Origin: Streptomyces sp. NBC_00659
Lineage (GTDB): Bacteria; Actinomycetota; Actinomycetes; Streptomycetales; Streptomycetaceae
Length of the DNA stretch: 64,000 bases
Reading direction: 5' to 3'
NCBI RefSeq assembly: GCF_036226925.1
Contig: NZ_CP109031.1
Location: 1,116,001 to 1,180,000 of the forward strand
Shown: piece by piece, positions 34,078-42,938 of the stretch
Layout of the letters: the number at the start of each line of letters is the position of its first letter
Position numbering within the stretch: the first letter of the stretch is position 1
Notes under the pieces: generated by a model
Database searches by the model: none
The model's input: only the letters and a program-made list of their open reading frames with translations
Told to the model about the DNA's origin: nothing
Position numbers and translations under genes: made by a program

Positions 34078-34320
34078 TCAGGTCAGGTCGAACTCCCCTT
34101 CGCGGGCCCCCGATACGAACGCCCCCCACTCCGCGGGCGTGAAGATCAGGGAAGGGCCCTGGGGGCGGCCACTGTTGCGCATCGCGATGAAGCCCTCGAC
34201 GAAGGCGATCTGGACATCTCCACGCCCTCGGCTGCTGGACTGCCACTCGGCGTTGCTGAGGTCCAGCTCCGGCTTGTCCCAGCCCGCGAGCGGGTGCTGC
34301 TCGATGGTGCTCTCGGCCAC
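34078..34320 (-). CDS. DUF397 domain protein
   Basis: An 80-residue cytosolic protein. LDLSNAEWQSSSRGRGDVQIAFVEGFIAMRNS, followed by PQGPSLIFTPAEWGAFVSGAREGEFD, is the whole DUF397 domain. In streptomycetes these small proteins normally sit beside an XRE-type regulator (as with the bldB/whiJ-type systems); here no XRE gene adjoins it, so it is an orphan copy. The GTG at 34320 has a perfect GGGAGGAG site 6 bases upstream, which rules out longer starts. The 240-bp gap to the LuxR-type gene shows nothing else. Confidence 0.9.
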   Translation of the reverse strand: MAESTIEQHPLAGWDKPELDLSNAEWQSSSRGRGDVQIAFVEGFIAMRNSGRPQGPSLIFTPAEWGAFVSGAREGEFDLT

Positions 34321-34402
34321 GTCCTGCTCCTCCCGGTTCGTCGTCCGCGGCCAGCCTAGCGATCGGTCCGTGCCGCGCACAGGCCATGTGAGGGGGACGG
34401 CG

Positions 34403-35569
34403 TCAGGAGGTGGGCGGCTCGGCGCCGACCAGCCACATCGAGAAGAACTGGGATCCGCCTCCGTAGGCGTGGCCGAGCACCCTGCGCGCCCCGTCGACCT
34501 GGTGCTCTCCGGCCTGGCCGCGTACCTGGAGGGCCGCTTCGGCGAAGCGGATCATGCCGGAGGCGCCGATCGGATTCGTGGAGAGGACGCCGCCCGACAT
34601 GTTGACGGGCAGGTCGCCCTCCAGTTCGGTCACGCCCGACTCGGTGAGTTTCCATCCCTCGCCCTCGTCGGCGAAGCCGAGGTTCTCCAGCCACATGGGC
34701 TCGTACCAGGAGAACGGGACGTACATCTCGACGGCGTCGATGTCGCGGCGGGGGTCCGCGATCCCGGCCTGGCGGTACACGTCCGCCGCGCAGTCCTTGC
34801 CGGCCTGCGGGGACACGAAGTCCTTGCCGGCGAAGAGAGTCGGCTCGCTGCGCATGGCACCGCCGTGCATCCAGGCGGGCGGGCGCGATGAACGGGCCGC
34901 GCCCGCGCGGTCGGTGAGGATCATCGCGCAGGCCCCGTCGGAGGAGGGGCAGGTCTCCGAGTAGCGGATCGGGTCCCAGAGCATGGGCGAGGCCTGGACC
35001 TTCTCCAGGGTGATGTCGTGCTCGTGGAGGTGCGCGTACGGGTTCTTCAGCGCGTTGCGGCGGTCCTTGTAGGCGACGAGCGAGCCGACGGTGTCGGGTG
35101 CGCCGGTGCGCCGCATGTAGGCGCGTACGTGCGGCGCGAAGAAGCCGCCCGCGCCGGCGAGCAGTGGCTGCTGGAAGGGGATGGGCAGGGACAGGCCCCA
35201 CATGGCGTTGGATTCGGACTGCTTTTCGTAGGCGAGGGTCAGGACGGTGCCGTGGACGCGGCCGGCGACGAGGTTGGTGGCGACGAGTGCCGTCGATCCG
35301 CCGACGGAGCCCGCCGTGTGCACCCGCAGCATGGGTTTGCCGGTCGCTCCGAGCGCGTCCGCCAGGTACAGCTCGGGCATCATGACGCCCTCGAAGAAGT
35401 CGGGCGCCTTGCCGATGACGACGGCGTCGATGTCGGCCCACGTCAACTCGGCGTCGGTGAGAGCGCGTTGGGCGGCCTCGCGGACGAGTCCCGCGATGGA
35501 CACGTCCCGGCGTGCCGCCACGTGCTTGGTCTGGCCGATGCCTACGACGGCCACGGGCTCCTTGCTCAT
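34403..35569 (-). CDS. thiolase-fold lipid-transfer (Ltp)-like protein
   Basis: A 388-residue thiolase-superfamily protein. VAVVGIGQTKHVAARRDVSIAGLVREAAQRAL starts the fold, and GHAYGGGSQFFSMWLVGAE ends it. At the position of the thiolase nucleophile the sequence reads VHTAGSVGGSTAL, with no cysteine, as in Ltp proteins that act as retroaldolases with a DUF35 partner in sterol side-chain degradation. NMSGGVLSTNPIGASGMIRFAEAALQ is the conserved C-terminal block. It overlaps the upstream thiolase gene by 4 bp (ATGA). Together with the DUF35 gene this suggests an acyl-CoA aldolase complex (inference from family pairings). Confidence 0.83.
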   Translation of the reverse strand: MSKEPVAVVGIGQTKHVAARRDVSIAGLVREAAQRALTDAELTWADIDAVVIGKAPDFFEGVMMPELYLADALGATGKPMLRVHTAGSVGGSTALVATNLVAGRVHGTVLTLAYEKQSESNAMWGLSLPIPFQQPLLAGAGGFFAPHVRAYMRRTGAPDTVGSLVAYKDRRNALKNPYAHLHEHDITLEKVQASPMLWDPIRYSETCPSSDGACAMILTDRAGAARSSRPPAWMHGGAMRSEPTLFAGKDFVSPQAGKDCAADVYRQAGIADPRRDIDAVEMYVPFSWYEPMWLENLGFADEGEGWKLTESGVTELEGDLPVNMSGGVLSTNPIGASGMIRFAEAALQVRGQAGEHQVDGARRVLGHAYGGGSQFFSMWLVGAEPPTS

Positions 35570-36621
35570 CGGGCGTCCCCTTCGAGTACGGCGACCAGGT
35601 TCTGCTGGAGGCAGGGGCCGGAGGTGGCGTGGGCGAGCGCCCGGTCGGACTCCCCGCGGTGGACGCGTGCGGCGGCCTCGCCGATGCGGATGAGCCCTGC
35701 CGCCATGATCGGGTTGGCGGCGAGGGCGCCTCCCGACGGATTGACGCGCACGCTGTCGCCGAGCCGCAGCGCTCTGCGCAGGACGACTTCCTGGGAGGAG
35801 AAGGGCGCGTGCAACTCGGCGGTGTCGACGGGTCGTTCGAAGACGCCCGCCCGTTCGGCGGCGAGCCGGGCGGACGGGGAGTCGGTCAGGTCGCGCACGC
35901 CGAGGGAGTGTGCCTCGATGCGGTGGTCGATGCCCCGGATCCAGGCGGGCCGTTCGCACAGTTCACGGGCCCGGTCCCCCGCCGCGAGGATCACGGCCGC
36001 GGCGCCGTCGCCGATGGGCGGGCAGTCTCCGGTGCGCAGCGGCCGTACGAGGTAGTCGCCCTGCGGCACCGAACCCCTGAGCTGGGCATGGGGGTTGGTC
36101 TCCGCCGCGGCGCGGCTGCGGGCGGCGACCGAGGCGAGTTCGGGTTCGTCGGTCTCGCCGGCGTCGATGAGCGCCCGCGCCTGGAGTGCGGCGAGCGCGA
36201 CCGAGTCGGGCCAGAGCGGGGCCACGTAGTACGGGTCCAGCTGGCGTGTCAGGACATCGCGGACGGAGCCGGGCGAGGACTTGCCGTAGGAGTAGACGAG
36301 CGCGGTGTCGGCGTCGCCGGTCAGCAGTTTGGTCCACGCCTCGTACAGCGCCCAGGCCCCGTCCATCTCGACGTGCGACTCGGAGATCGGCGGCCACGCG
36401 CCCACGCCGTCGAGCGCCATGGTGAAGGAGAAGGCGCGGCCCGCGAGATAGTCGGTGGAGCCGGAGCAGGTGAAGTCGATGCCACCGGCCCGCAGGCCCG
36501 TCCGGTCGAGGACCTCGTGCAGGACCGGGAGGAGCATCTCCACCTCGGAGACCTCGTCGGTGGTGCGCCGGTGGTCGCTCTGCGCGAAGGCGACGACGGC
36601 GATGTCCCTGGCGGTCCGCAT
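35566..36621 (-). CDS. second thiolase-fold (Ltp/SCP-x-like) protein
   Basis: A 351-residue thiolase-superfamily protein, shorter than canonical thiolases. DIAVVAFAQSDHRRTTDEVSEVEMLLPVLHEVLDRTGL begins it. IDFTCSGSTDYLAGRAFSF keeps a cysteine at the nucleophile region, unlike its downstream neighbour. AWTKLLTGDADTALVYSYGKSS and VNPSGGALAANPIMAAGLIRIGEAA are typical. The gene starts directly after the DUF35 gene stop and overlaps the next thiolase by 4 bp, so the three are one transcription unit. Paired unequal thiolase-like subunits are common in steroid-type catabolic clusters. The substrate is unknown. Confidence 0.82.
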   Translation of the reverse strand: MRTARDIAVVAFAQSDHRRTTDEVSEVEMLLPVLHEVLDRTGLRAGGIDFTCSGSTDYLAGRAFSFTMALDGVGAWPPISESHVEMDGAWALYEAWTKLLTGDADTALVYSYGKSSPGSVRDVLTRQLDPYYVAPLWPDSVALAALQARALIDAGETDEPELASVAARSRAAAETNPHAQLRGSVPQGDYLVRPLRTGDCPPIGDGAAAVILAAGDRARELCERPAWIRGIDHRIEAHSLGVRDLTDSPSARLAAERAGVFERPVDTAELHAPFSSQEVVLRRALRLGDSVRVNPSGGALAANPIMAAGLIRIGEAAARVHRGESDRALAHATSGPCLQQNLVAVLEGDAR

Positions 36622-37575
36622 CTACAGCATCTCCTTGTACGTCTCGTAGTCCGCGTCCGGTTCTCCGGTGGGCCGGTAGTGGTCGGGATGGCGGCCGTCC
36701 TCGGACCACACGGGCTCCACGCGCAGGCCCATCCGGACCTCGTCGTAGGGGATGCCGCCGATCCGGCCGTGCAACGCGAGGCCGGCGCCGTCGAGGGCGA
36801 TGTGCGCGTATACGTAGGGGACTTCGATGTCGAGGTTCTTCGCCTTGATGTTGACGATGCAGTACGTGGTGACGGTGCCGCGCGGGCCGACCTCGACCTG
36901 TTCGGAGGTGGCCACCCCGCAGGTGGGGCAGGCCCCCTTGGGAGGGACGTAGACCTTGCGGCAGGAGGGGCAGCGTTCGCCGAGGATCCGCCGTTCGGCG
37001 AGGCCCGCGATGTAGGCGGCCTGGGCACGGCCCGGCGAGTAGACGTAGTCGAGCCGTGCGGGGGCGACGATTCCGGTGACCATGTCCGCGAACCGGCCGT
37101 CGTGGCCCGCGGGTTCGCCGGCGGGTTCGTCCGGGGCGCCGTCGCAGGGCTCGAAGCAGGCGATGTCGGTGATCGCGCCGGAGCGTTCGCGGGCCCAGCG
37201 GACGCGGACGCGCATCCCGGTGTGCACGGCCTCGGGGCCGGGGGCGTCGAGGGCGTGCAGCAGGCCGGTGTCGGCGCCGTCGAGCTGGACCAGGACCCAG
37301 GCGAAGGGGGTGCCGAGGGGCTGGCCGCGGCGGGGTTCGTGGTTCCAGGCCCAGGTGGTGACGGTGCCGGTGGGGGCGACCTCGACGAGGTCGTGTATCT
37401 CCTCGGCGGTGACGGGGTCGTACTCGACGGGCGGGACGAGGGTGCGTCCGTCGGCGGTCCGCACGCCGAGGACGACCTGTTCGCGCAGGCCCGTGAGGAA
37501 GGCGCTCTGCACGGGGCCGAGCGAGCGGGTGAAGGGGAACTCGACGACGAGGGGGGCTTTGAGGACTTCGGGCAT
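36622..37575 (-). CDS. tandem DUF35 (OB-fold, zinc ribbon) protein
   Basis: A 317-residue protein made of two OB-fold DUF35 units. The first (residues 1-165) lacks a zinc ribbon; the second begins after AAYIAGLAERRILGERCPSCRKVYVPPKGACPTCG, a classic CxxC...CxxC ribbon, and continues GPRGTVTTYCIVNIKAKNLDIEVPYVYAHIALDGA. DUF35 proteins bind acyl-CoA and form complexes with thiolase-like proteins, as in ChsH2-Ltp2. Carrying both halves on one chain, next to two thiolase-like genes, fits a multi-subunit complex. AAGGAGA before ATG 37575 fixes the start. The stop abuts the next gene's ATG. Confidence 0.87.
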   Translation of the reverse strand: MPEVLKAPLVVEFPFTRSLGPVQSAFLTGLREQVVLGVRTADGRTLVPPVEYDPVTAEEIHDLVEVAPTGTVTTWAWNHEPRRGQPLGTPFAWVLVQLDGADTGLLHALDAPGPEAVHTGMRVRVRWARERSGAITDIACFEPCDGAPDEPAGEPAGHDGRFADMVTGIVAPARLDYVYSPGRAQAAYIAGLAERRILGERCPSCRKVYVPPKGACPTCGVATSEQVEVGPRGTVTTYCIVNIKAKNLDIEVPYVYAHIALDGAGLALHGRIGGIPYDEVRMGLRVEPVWSEDGRHPDHYRPTGEPDADYETYKEML

Positions 37576-37652
37576 CCCGGATCTCTCCTTCCAACGGCCG
37601 GCCGTGCCGTGTCCGCGGGGCGGACAGGTCGCGTCCGGGCCGGGCGTGCGGG

Positions 37653-38453
37653 TCAGGCCCGCCGGTAGACGGGCGGGCGCTTCTCGGCGAAGGCCCGGGA
37701 GCCCTCCTTGGCGTCGGCCGTGTCGAACACCGGCCAGCCGCGCCGCAGTTCGGCGGCGAGCCCGTCGGTCTCGGTCAGCTCGGCGGTCTCGTACACGGAC
37801 GCCTTGACGGCCTCGACGGCGAGCGGGCCGCAGGCGTTGATCTGCTCGGCGACGGCGAGCGCCTTGTCCAGCGCCGTCCCGTCGGGCACCACATGGCCGA
37901 TCAGCCCGATGCCCGCGGCCTCCTGGGCGGTGTACGGACGTCCCGTGAGGAGCATTTCGAGGGCGTGGGTGCGCGGGATCTGGCGTTGCAGCCGCACCGT
38001 CGAGCCGCCGATCGGGAAGAGGCCGCGCCTGACCTCGAAGAGCCCGAAGGTCGCGGAGGCGCCGGCGACGCGGATGTCGGTGCCCTGGAGGATCTCGGTG
38101 CCGCCCGCGACGCAGTACCCCTCGACGGCGGCGATCACCGGTTTGCGCGGGCGGTGGTGGCGCAGCATGGCCTTCCAGTGCAGATCGGGGTCGGCCTTGA
38201 GCCGGTCCCGGTACTGCTCGCCCTCCATGCCCCGGCCGGCCAGGGCCTTGAGATCCATCCCGGCGCAGAAGGCACCACCGGCGCCGGTGAGCACGATCGA
38301 GCGGATGGCGTCGTCCTCGTCGGCCTCGACCCAGCCGTCGTACAGACCGACCAGCATCGGCAGCGAGAGCGCGTTCCTGGCCTCGGGCCTGTTGAGCGTG
38401 AGCACCAGTGTGGCGCCTTCGCGTTGCACGGTGAGGTGTTCGGTCCCACCCAT
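37653..38453 (-). CDS. enoyl-CoA hydratase/isomerase (crotonase) family protein
   Basis: A 266-residue crotonase. LTLNRPEARNALSLPMLVGLYDGW and IVLTGAGGAFCAGMDLKALAG supply the first oxyanion-hole block, KPVIAAVEGYCVAGGTEILQGTDIRVA the second. The catalytic-glutamate region reads FEVRRGLFPIGGSTVRLQRQIP. Crotonases hydrate or isomerise enoyl-CoA in beta-oxidation. GGGAGG seven bases before ATG 38453 is decisive for the start. It is the first gene of the leftward operon (77 bp before the DUF35 gene). Its promoter region, shared with the divergent acyl-CoA synthetase gene, contains the TCTGA-N7-TCAGA palindrome. Confidence 0.9.
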   Translation of the reverse strand: MGGTEHLTVQREGATLVLTLNRPEARNALSLPMLVGLYDGWVEADEDDAIRSIVLTGAGGAFCAGMDLKALAGRGMEGEQYRDRLKADPDLHWKAMLRHHRPRKPVIAAVEGYCVAGGTEILQGTDIRVAGASATFGLFEVRRGLFPIGGSTVRLQRQIPRTHALEMLLTGRPYTAQEAAGIGLIGHVVPDGTALDKALAVAEQINACGPLAVEAVKASVYETAELTETDGLAAELRRGWPVFDTADAKEGSRAFAEKRPPVYRRA

Positions 38454-38517
38454 GGGCGTCCTCCCGTCTCGGATGCGAGAACAGGTTGCAGGAGCCGTCC
38501 ATCCAGTACAAGGGTTT

Positions 38518-38534
38518 TCTGACAGACAGTCAGA
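38518..38534. promoter_or_regulatory. operator-like palindrome TCTGACAGACAGTCAGA in the divergent promoter
   Basis: Perfect 6-bp arms (TCTGAC/GTCAGA) around 5 bases, between the crotonase gene (start 38453) and the acyl-CoA synthetase gene (start 38652). The flanks extend it to TTTTCTGA-N6-GTCAGAT, which recurs at 57370-57389 upstream of another lipid-metabolism pair. It looks like a TetR-type operator. Confidence 0.7.
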
Positions 38535-38651
38535 TTTCTTGTGCCGGAGCCCTTCCCACTTGGGTCGGGCTTTGCTCTGATGACCGTCGGGTCCGGGGCG
38601 GGCACCGCCCTGGCGGCACCCGGCCACGGACGTGCACGGTCAGGAGGAACG

Positions 38652-40307
38652 GTGGAGTACAACCTTGCCGACCTGTTCGAGTCGGTCGTCGACGTGGTCC
38701 CGGACCGCGAGGCGCTCGTCTACCTCGACCACCCCGGCACGGGCGCGGAACGCCGCTTGACGTACGCGCAGTTGGACGCGGCCGCGAACCGGATCGCGCA
38801 CCATCTGATCGACAGCGGGATCCGCCCCGGCGAACACCTCGGTCTCCATCTGTACAACGGCGTCGAGTACCTGCAGACGGTGCTGGCCTGCCTGAAGGCG
38901 CGGATCGTGCCGGTCAACGTCAACTACCGCTACGTAGAGGAAGAGTTGGCCTACCTCTACCAGGACGCGGACCTCGTGGCCCTGGTCTTCGACGCGGAGT
39001 TCGGCGACCGGGTGGCGGCGGCACGGCCACGGGCACCGCGGCTGCGGCATCTCGTCCGCGTGGGGGCCGTCGCACCCGGCGCGGGCGCGGTGGCCGCGGA
39101 GAGCCCGGCAGGCTCCGAAGGCGCGGTGGAGGCCGTGGACTTCGGGGACGCCGAGGCCGCCGGGTCACCACTGCGCCGGTTCTCCCCGCGTTCGGCGGAC
39201 GACCAGTTCATCATCTACACCGGCGGCACGACGGGGATGCCCAAGGGCGTCATGTGGCGGCAGGAGGACCTCTTCTTCGCGGGCCTCGGCGGGGGCGCGC
39301 CGACCGGCGATCCGGTGACGAAGCCGGAGGAGCTCGCCGAGCGCGTCGCGGCCGGCGGTGCCGGGATCACCTTCTTCCCCACTCCCCCGCTGATGCACGG
39401 CACTTCGACGCTCACCGCGTTCATCGCCTTCAACTTCGGTCAACGGGTCGTGCTGCACCGCAAGTTCTCACCCGAGGACGTCCTGCGGACGATCGAGAGG
39501 GAGAAGGTGACCAGTGTGTCGCTGGTCGGCGACGCGATGCTGCGGCCCCTGATCGACGCACTGAACGGCCCCCTGAAGGGCACGGACTGTTCCGCCCTGT
39601 TCAGCGTGTCCTCGTCCGGCGCGATCATGTCGGACACCGTGCGCGAACAGTTCCAGGCACTCGTCCCGAACGTGATGCTGCTCAACAACTTCGGCTCCTC
39701 GGAGTCCGGCTTCAACGGCACCGCGACGGCCGACTCCGGCCCCGAACGCGGCTTCCGCATCCGCGTCAACGCCCGTACGCAGGTGGTGGATCCGGTGACG
39801 TACGAGCCGGTCGTGGCGGGCGAGCCGGGACGGGTCGCGCAGCGCGGCCATGTGCCTCTCGGCTACTACAACGACCCGAAGAAGACCGCCGAGACGTTCT
39901 TCCGCAAGGGCGACGAGCGCTGGGTGCTCCTCGGCGACATGGCCACGGTCGACGAGGAGGGCATCGTCATCGTCCTCGGCCGCGGCTCGCAGTGCATCAA
40001 CACCGGGGGCGAGAAGGTGTACCCCGAGGAGGTGGAACAGGCCCTGAAATCGCATCCGGACGTGTACGACGCCCTGGTCGCCGGAGTGCCCGACCCGAAG
40101 TGGGGCAGCCACGTGGCGGCCGTCGTCCAGGTCCGCGAGGGCGCGCCGCGGCCCTCGCTCGACGACATCCAGACGCACTGCCGCGCCCGGCTGGCCGGGT
40201 ACAAGGTCCCGCGCCAGTTGGTGATCACGAGCTCCATCCAGCGCTCGCCGAGCGGCAAGGCCGACTACCGGTGGGCGCGGGAGGTGGCCGTGGCCGCGGA
40301 CCGGTAG
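38652..40307 (+). CDS. acyl-CoA synthetase (AMP-forming, FadD-like)
   Basis: A 551-residue ANL-superfamily ligase that activates a carboxylic acid to its CoA thioester. FIIYTGGTTGMPKGVMW is the P-loop, FGSSESGFNGT the A4/A5 region, WVLLGDMATVDEEGIVIVLGRG holds the hinge region, and SPSGKADYRW the C-terminal catalytic lysine. A variable insert (residues 130-170) separates the first two lobes. GTG 38652 has AGGAGG five bases upstream. It diverges from the crotonase/DUF35/thiolase operon and shares its palindrome, so it probably activates the side-chain acid processed there. The overall build resembles actinobacterial steroid acid ligases; the substrate is inferred only. Confidence 0.88.
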   Translation: MEYNLADLFESVVDVVPDREALVYLDHPGTGAERRLTYAQLDAAANRIAHHLIDSGIRPGEHLGLHLYNGVEYLQTVLACLKARIVPVNVNYRYVEEELAYLYQDADLVALVFDAEFGDRVAAARPRAPRLRHLVRVGAVAPGAGAVAAESPAGSEGAVEAVDFGDAEAAGSPLRRFSPRSADDQFIIYTGGTTGMPKGVMWRQEDLFFAGLGGGAPTGDPVTKPEELAERVAAGGAGITFFPTPPLMHGTSTLTAFIAFNFGQRVVLHRKFSPEDVLRTIEREKVTSVSLVGDAMLRPLIDALNGPLKGTDCSALFSVSSSGAIMSDTVREQFQALVPNVMLLNNFGSSESGFNGTATADSGPERGFRIRVNARTQVVDPVTYEPVVAGEPGRVAQRGHVPLGYYNDPKKTAETFFRKGDERWVLLGDMATVDEEGIVIVLGRGSQCINTGGEKVYPEEVEQALKSHPDVYDALVAGVPDPKWGSHVAAVVQVREGAPRPSLDDIQTHCRARLAGYKVPRQLVITSSIQRSPSGKADYRWAREVAVAADR

Positions 40308-40453
40308 CCGGCGGTGTCATCCGCTTGATCCTCGCGACGTACTCTGTGCGCGGCCGGCCCCTTTTTGAACCAGAGGTGGCTAACAGCCGTATGGGGGATG
40401 ACGGAAATGCCTCCGTCGCACCAGCACCGGGTTACGCACGGAAGGACCTTCGG

Positions 40454-42700
40454 GTGTCGCACCACACGCCTCCTCGTCAACTGCCGGATGCCGACGTGGG
40501 TCCGGACCCCGACGCGACGGCGACGGACGGAACCCGCGAGGAGTCCGGGACGGACGTCGAGACCGGGGCGCACGCGAGTTCCGGGACGGACGAGCGGGCC
40601 GAGGAGGCGACCGGCGACGAAGCGCGCGGCGCGACCGGAGCCGAGCGCACCGTCCCCCACCCGGCCGACGGCGAGCCGACCGGACCGCACCCCGCGGCCG
40701 ACGACGAACCCGCCATCCAGCCCCCCGCCGCGGCCTCGGCCGCCGACGAGCCCACCGTCCGGCGGCCCGCCTCCGACGAACTCACCGGTGAGCAGCCTGG
40801 CGACGCGGAACCCGCAGGTCCGCAGCCCGCTGCCGCCGGGGAACCCACCGTCTCGCAGCCCGCCGACGAGCAGCCCACCAGTACGCGGACGCCCGACGCC
40901 GAACCCGTCAGCCTGCGGCCGGCAGCCGACGAAGCCACCCCCGAAGGCGCCGACGGGCATCCCGTCGGCCCCGCGTCCGCGGACGAAGCCGCGCCCGCCG
41001 CGGACGCCGCCTCCGCCGTCCGCCCCGGATGGTTCGCCTGGCGTCGGCGCTACCCGCGGGCCGCTCGTGCCGTGCGGGTGGGCACGACCGTCCTGGCCGG
41101 TGCGCTGGTGGTCACCATCCTCATCGTGCCCAACCGCCTCGACTGGATGAGCGTCCGGGCGTTCCTCCGTATCCCGGTCGAAGCCGTCTTCCTCGCGGCC
41201 GTCCTGCTCGTCCTGCCGGCGAAGGCGCGGCGGATCACGGCCGGCGCCCTCGGGGTGCTCCTCGGGCTGTCCGGCATCCTGAAGTGCCTCGACATGGGCT
41301 TCCGCCAGACCCTGGCCCGGCCGTTCGACCTGGTCTTCGACTGGGTCCTGCTGAGCGACGGGGCGGACTGGGTGAAGGACTCGTTCGGGCGCTCGGGCGA
41401 GGTGCTCGCGGTGGTCGGGGTGATCGTCCTGGTCATCGCCGTGCTCGCCCTGAGCGTGCTCGCGATGACGCGGCTCGCGAACGTCCTGGCCGGGCACCGC
41501 ACCGGGGCCGTACGCGCCACGCTCGTCCTCGGCGTGGTGTGGGTCGTCTGCTTCACCATGGGCGCACAGAACGGCGGCATCATGATCGCCACCAAGAACT
41601 ACACCCAGTACCTCTCCAACCGTGTGCAGTACGTCCGCGACGGCCTCGGCGACGCCGATGTCTACGAGAAGCAGATGGCCGTCGACGCCTTCGCCGACAC
41701 CCCGTCCGACCAGCTGCTGACCGGGCTGCGCGGCAAGGACGTGATGCTCACCTTCATCGAGAGCTACGGCCGCGCGGCCATCGACGATCCGGTGATGGGA
41801 CCGGAGGTCGACGCGACGCTCAAGGAGGGCGGCGCGACGCTCGAGGCGGCGGGCTTCTCGGCGCGCAGCGGCTGGCTCAAGTCGCCGGTGAAGGGCGCCG
41901 GCAGCTGGCTCGCCCACTCGACGTTCCTGTCCGGCACGTGGGTCGAGAACCAGCAGCGGTACCGGTCCCTGACCACCAGCGACCGCGCGACCCTCACCAG
42001 CTACTTCCAGAAGACCGGCGCGTGGCGCACGGTCGGCATCGTCCCCGGCGTGCGCAAGGCCTGGCCCGAGGGCAAGTACTTCGGCCTCGACCACATCTAC
42101 GACTCGACGCACCTCGGCTACCAGGGCCCGTACTTCAGCTGGACGCCGGTGCCGGACCAGTTCAGCCTGGAGTCCTTCCAGAAGCTGGAGCACGGCAAGA
42201 AGAACCGCGACCCGATCATGGCCGAGATCATCCTCGCCTCCAGCCACAACCCCTGGTCCCCCATCGCCCACACGATCGACTGGAAGGACCTCGGGGACGG
42301 CAAGGTCTTCTACAAGATCAAGAAGGAGGGCACGAACCCCACGGAGGTCTGGAAGAGCTCGAACCGCGTGCGGACCGAGTACCGCAAGGCCATCCAGTAC
42401 TCCCTGGACAGCCTGATCCAGTGGGTCCAGCGCTACGGCGACGACAACACGGTCCTCGTCTTCCTCGGCGACCACCAGCCCGTCCCGATGCTCACGGGAG
42501 GCAGCACCAGCATGGACGTGCCCGTCACCATCGTCGCCCGCGACCCGAAGGTACTGGACCGCGTGTCCGACTGGGGCTGGACGGACGGCCTCAAGCCCGC
42601 GGCCGACGCGCCGGAATGGGCGATGAACGAGTTCCGCGACCGCTTCATGACGGCGTACGGCCCGAACCCGGGCGCGGGGGCCGCGACGACGTCGCACTGA
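40454..42700 (+). CDS. LTA synthase-like sulfatase-fold membrane protein with long acidic N terminus
   Basis: A 748-residue membrane protein. Residues 1-195 are acidic and rich in Pro, Ala, Glu and Asp with degenerate xDEPxxxxPA repeats, probably cytosolic and disordered. About five membrane helices follow (VGTTVLAGALVVTILIV, VFLAAVLLVLPAKA, LAVVGVIVLVIAVLALSVLAM, LVLGVVWVVCFTMG). The outside domain belongs to the alkaline-phosphatase/sulfatase fold: MLTFIESYGRAA, WLAHSTFLSGTW, LDHIYDSTHLGY, VLVFLGDHQP. Such proteins transfer phosphoglycerol or phosphoalcohol groups to surface polymers. GTG 40454 has GGAAGG 8 bases upstream; ATG 40391 is a weaker alternative. Confidence 0.82.
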   Translation: MSHHTPPRQLPDADVGPDPDATATDGTREESGTDVETGAHASSGTDERAEEATGDEARGATGAERTVPHPADGEPTGPHPAADDEPAIQPPAAASAADEPTVRRPASDELTGEQPGDAEPAGPQPAAAGEPTVSQPADEQPTSTRTPDAEPVSLRPAADEATPEGADGHPVGPASADEAAPAADAASAVRPGWFAWRRRYPRAARAVRVGTTVLAGALVVTILIVPNRLDWMSVRAFLRIPVEAVFLAAVLLVLPAKARRITAGALGVLLGLSGILKCLDMGFRQTLARPFDLVFDWVLLSDGADWVKDSFGRSGEVLAVVGVIVLVIAVLALSVLAMTRLANVLAGHRTGAVRATLVLGVVWVVCFTMGAQNGGIMIATKNYTQYLSNRVQYVRDGLGDADVYEKQMAVDAFADTPSDQLLTGLRGKDVMLTFIESYGRAAIDDPVMGPEVDATLKEGGATLEAAGFSARSGWLKSPVKGAGSWLAHSTFLSGTWVENQQRYRSLTTSDRATLTSYFQKTGAWRTVGIVPGVRKAWPEGKYFGLDHIYDSTHLGYQGPYFSWTPVPDQFSLESFQKLEHGKKNRDPIMAEIILASSHNPWSPIAHTIDWKDLGDGKVFYKIKKEGTNPTEVWKSSNRVRTEYRKAIQYSLDSLIQWVQRYGDDNTVLVFLGDHQPVPMLTGGSTSMDVPVTIVARDPKVLDRVSDWGWTDGLKPAADAPEWAMNEFRDRFMTAYGPNPGAGAATTSH

Positions 42701-42775
42701 CGCCCCGAACCCGGCCGGGTCCTTCCCGATCCCGCGGAGATCCCCGGCCCGCTCCGAACGTCCGACCCGAACACA

Positions 42776-42808
42776 GCGGGCCCGCAGCCTCCCCGGCCGC
42801 GGGCCCGC
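42776..42808 (+). terminator. terminator hairpin after the LTA synthase-like gene
   Basis: Two copies of GCGGGCCCGC, itself a palindrome, lie 13 bases apart and can pair as 10-bp arms, 75 bp past the stop codon. Confidence 0.6.
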
Positions 42809-42865
42809 CGCGTTGTGCGGACACCCTCCATACCTGCCCGGCACCGGATCCGCGGCACCTCCCCA

Positions 42866-42894
42866 TTGACCCCGAGGGTTCACGAATCTAACCT
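42866..42894 (+). promoter_or_regulatory. promoter of kdgD
   Basis: TTGACC (42866-42871) and TAACCT (42889-42894) are 17 bp apart and fit the principal sigma factor. Downstream, GAGTTCTCAT (42895-42904) can pair with ATGAGACTC (42930-42938) just before the start codon, with one bulged base. Confidence 0.6.
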
Positions 42895-42938
42895 GAGTTC
42901 TCATACATAGACAGCATCTGCATACAGGGATGAGACTC

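Noticed and set aside
38486-40453. Upstream extension of the LTA-synthase-like frame through the whole acyl-CoA synthetase gene
   Set aside because: It overlaps a well-supported gene in another frame, and GTG 40454 has a good ribosome site.
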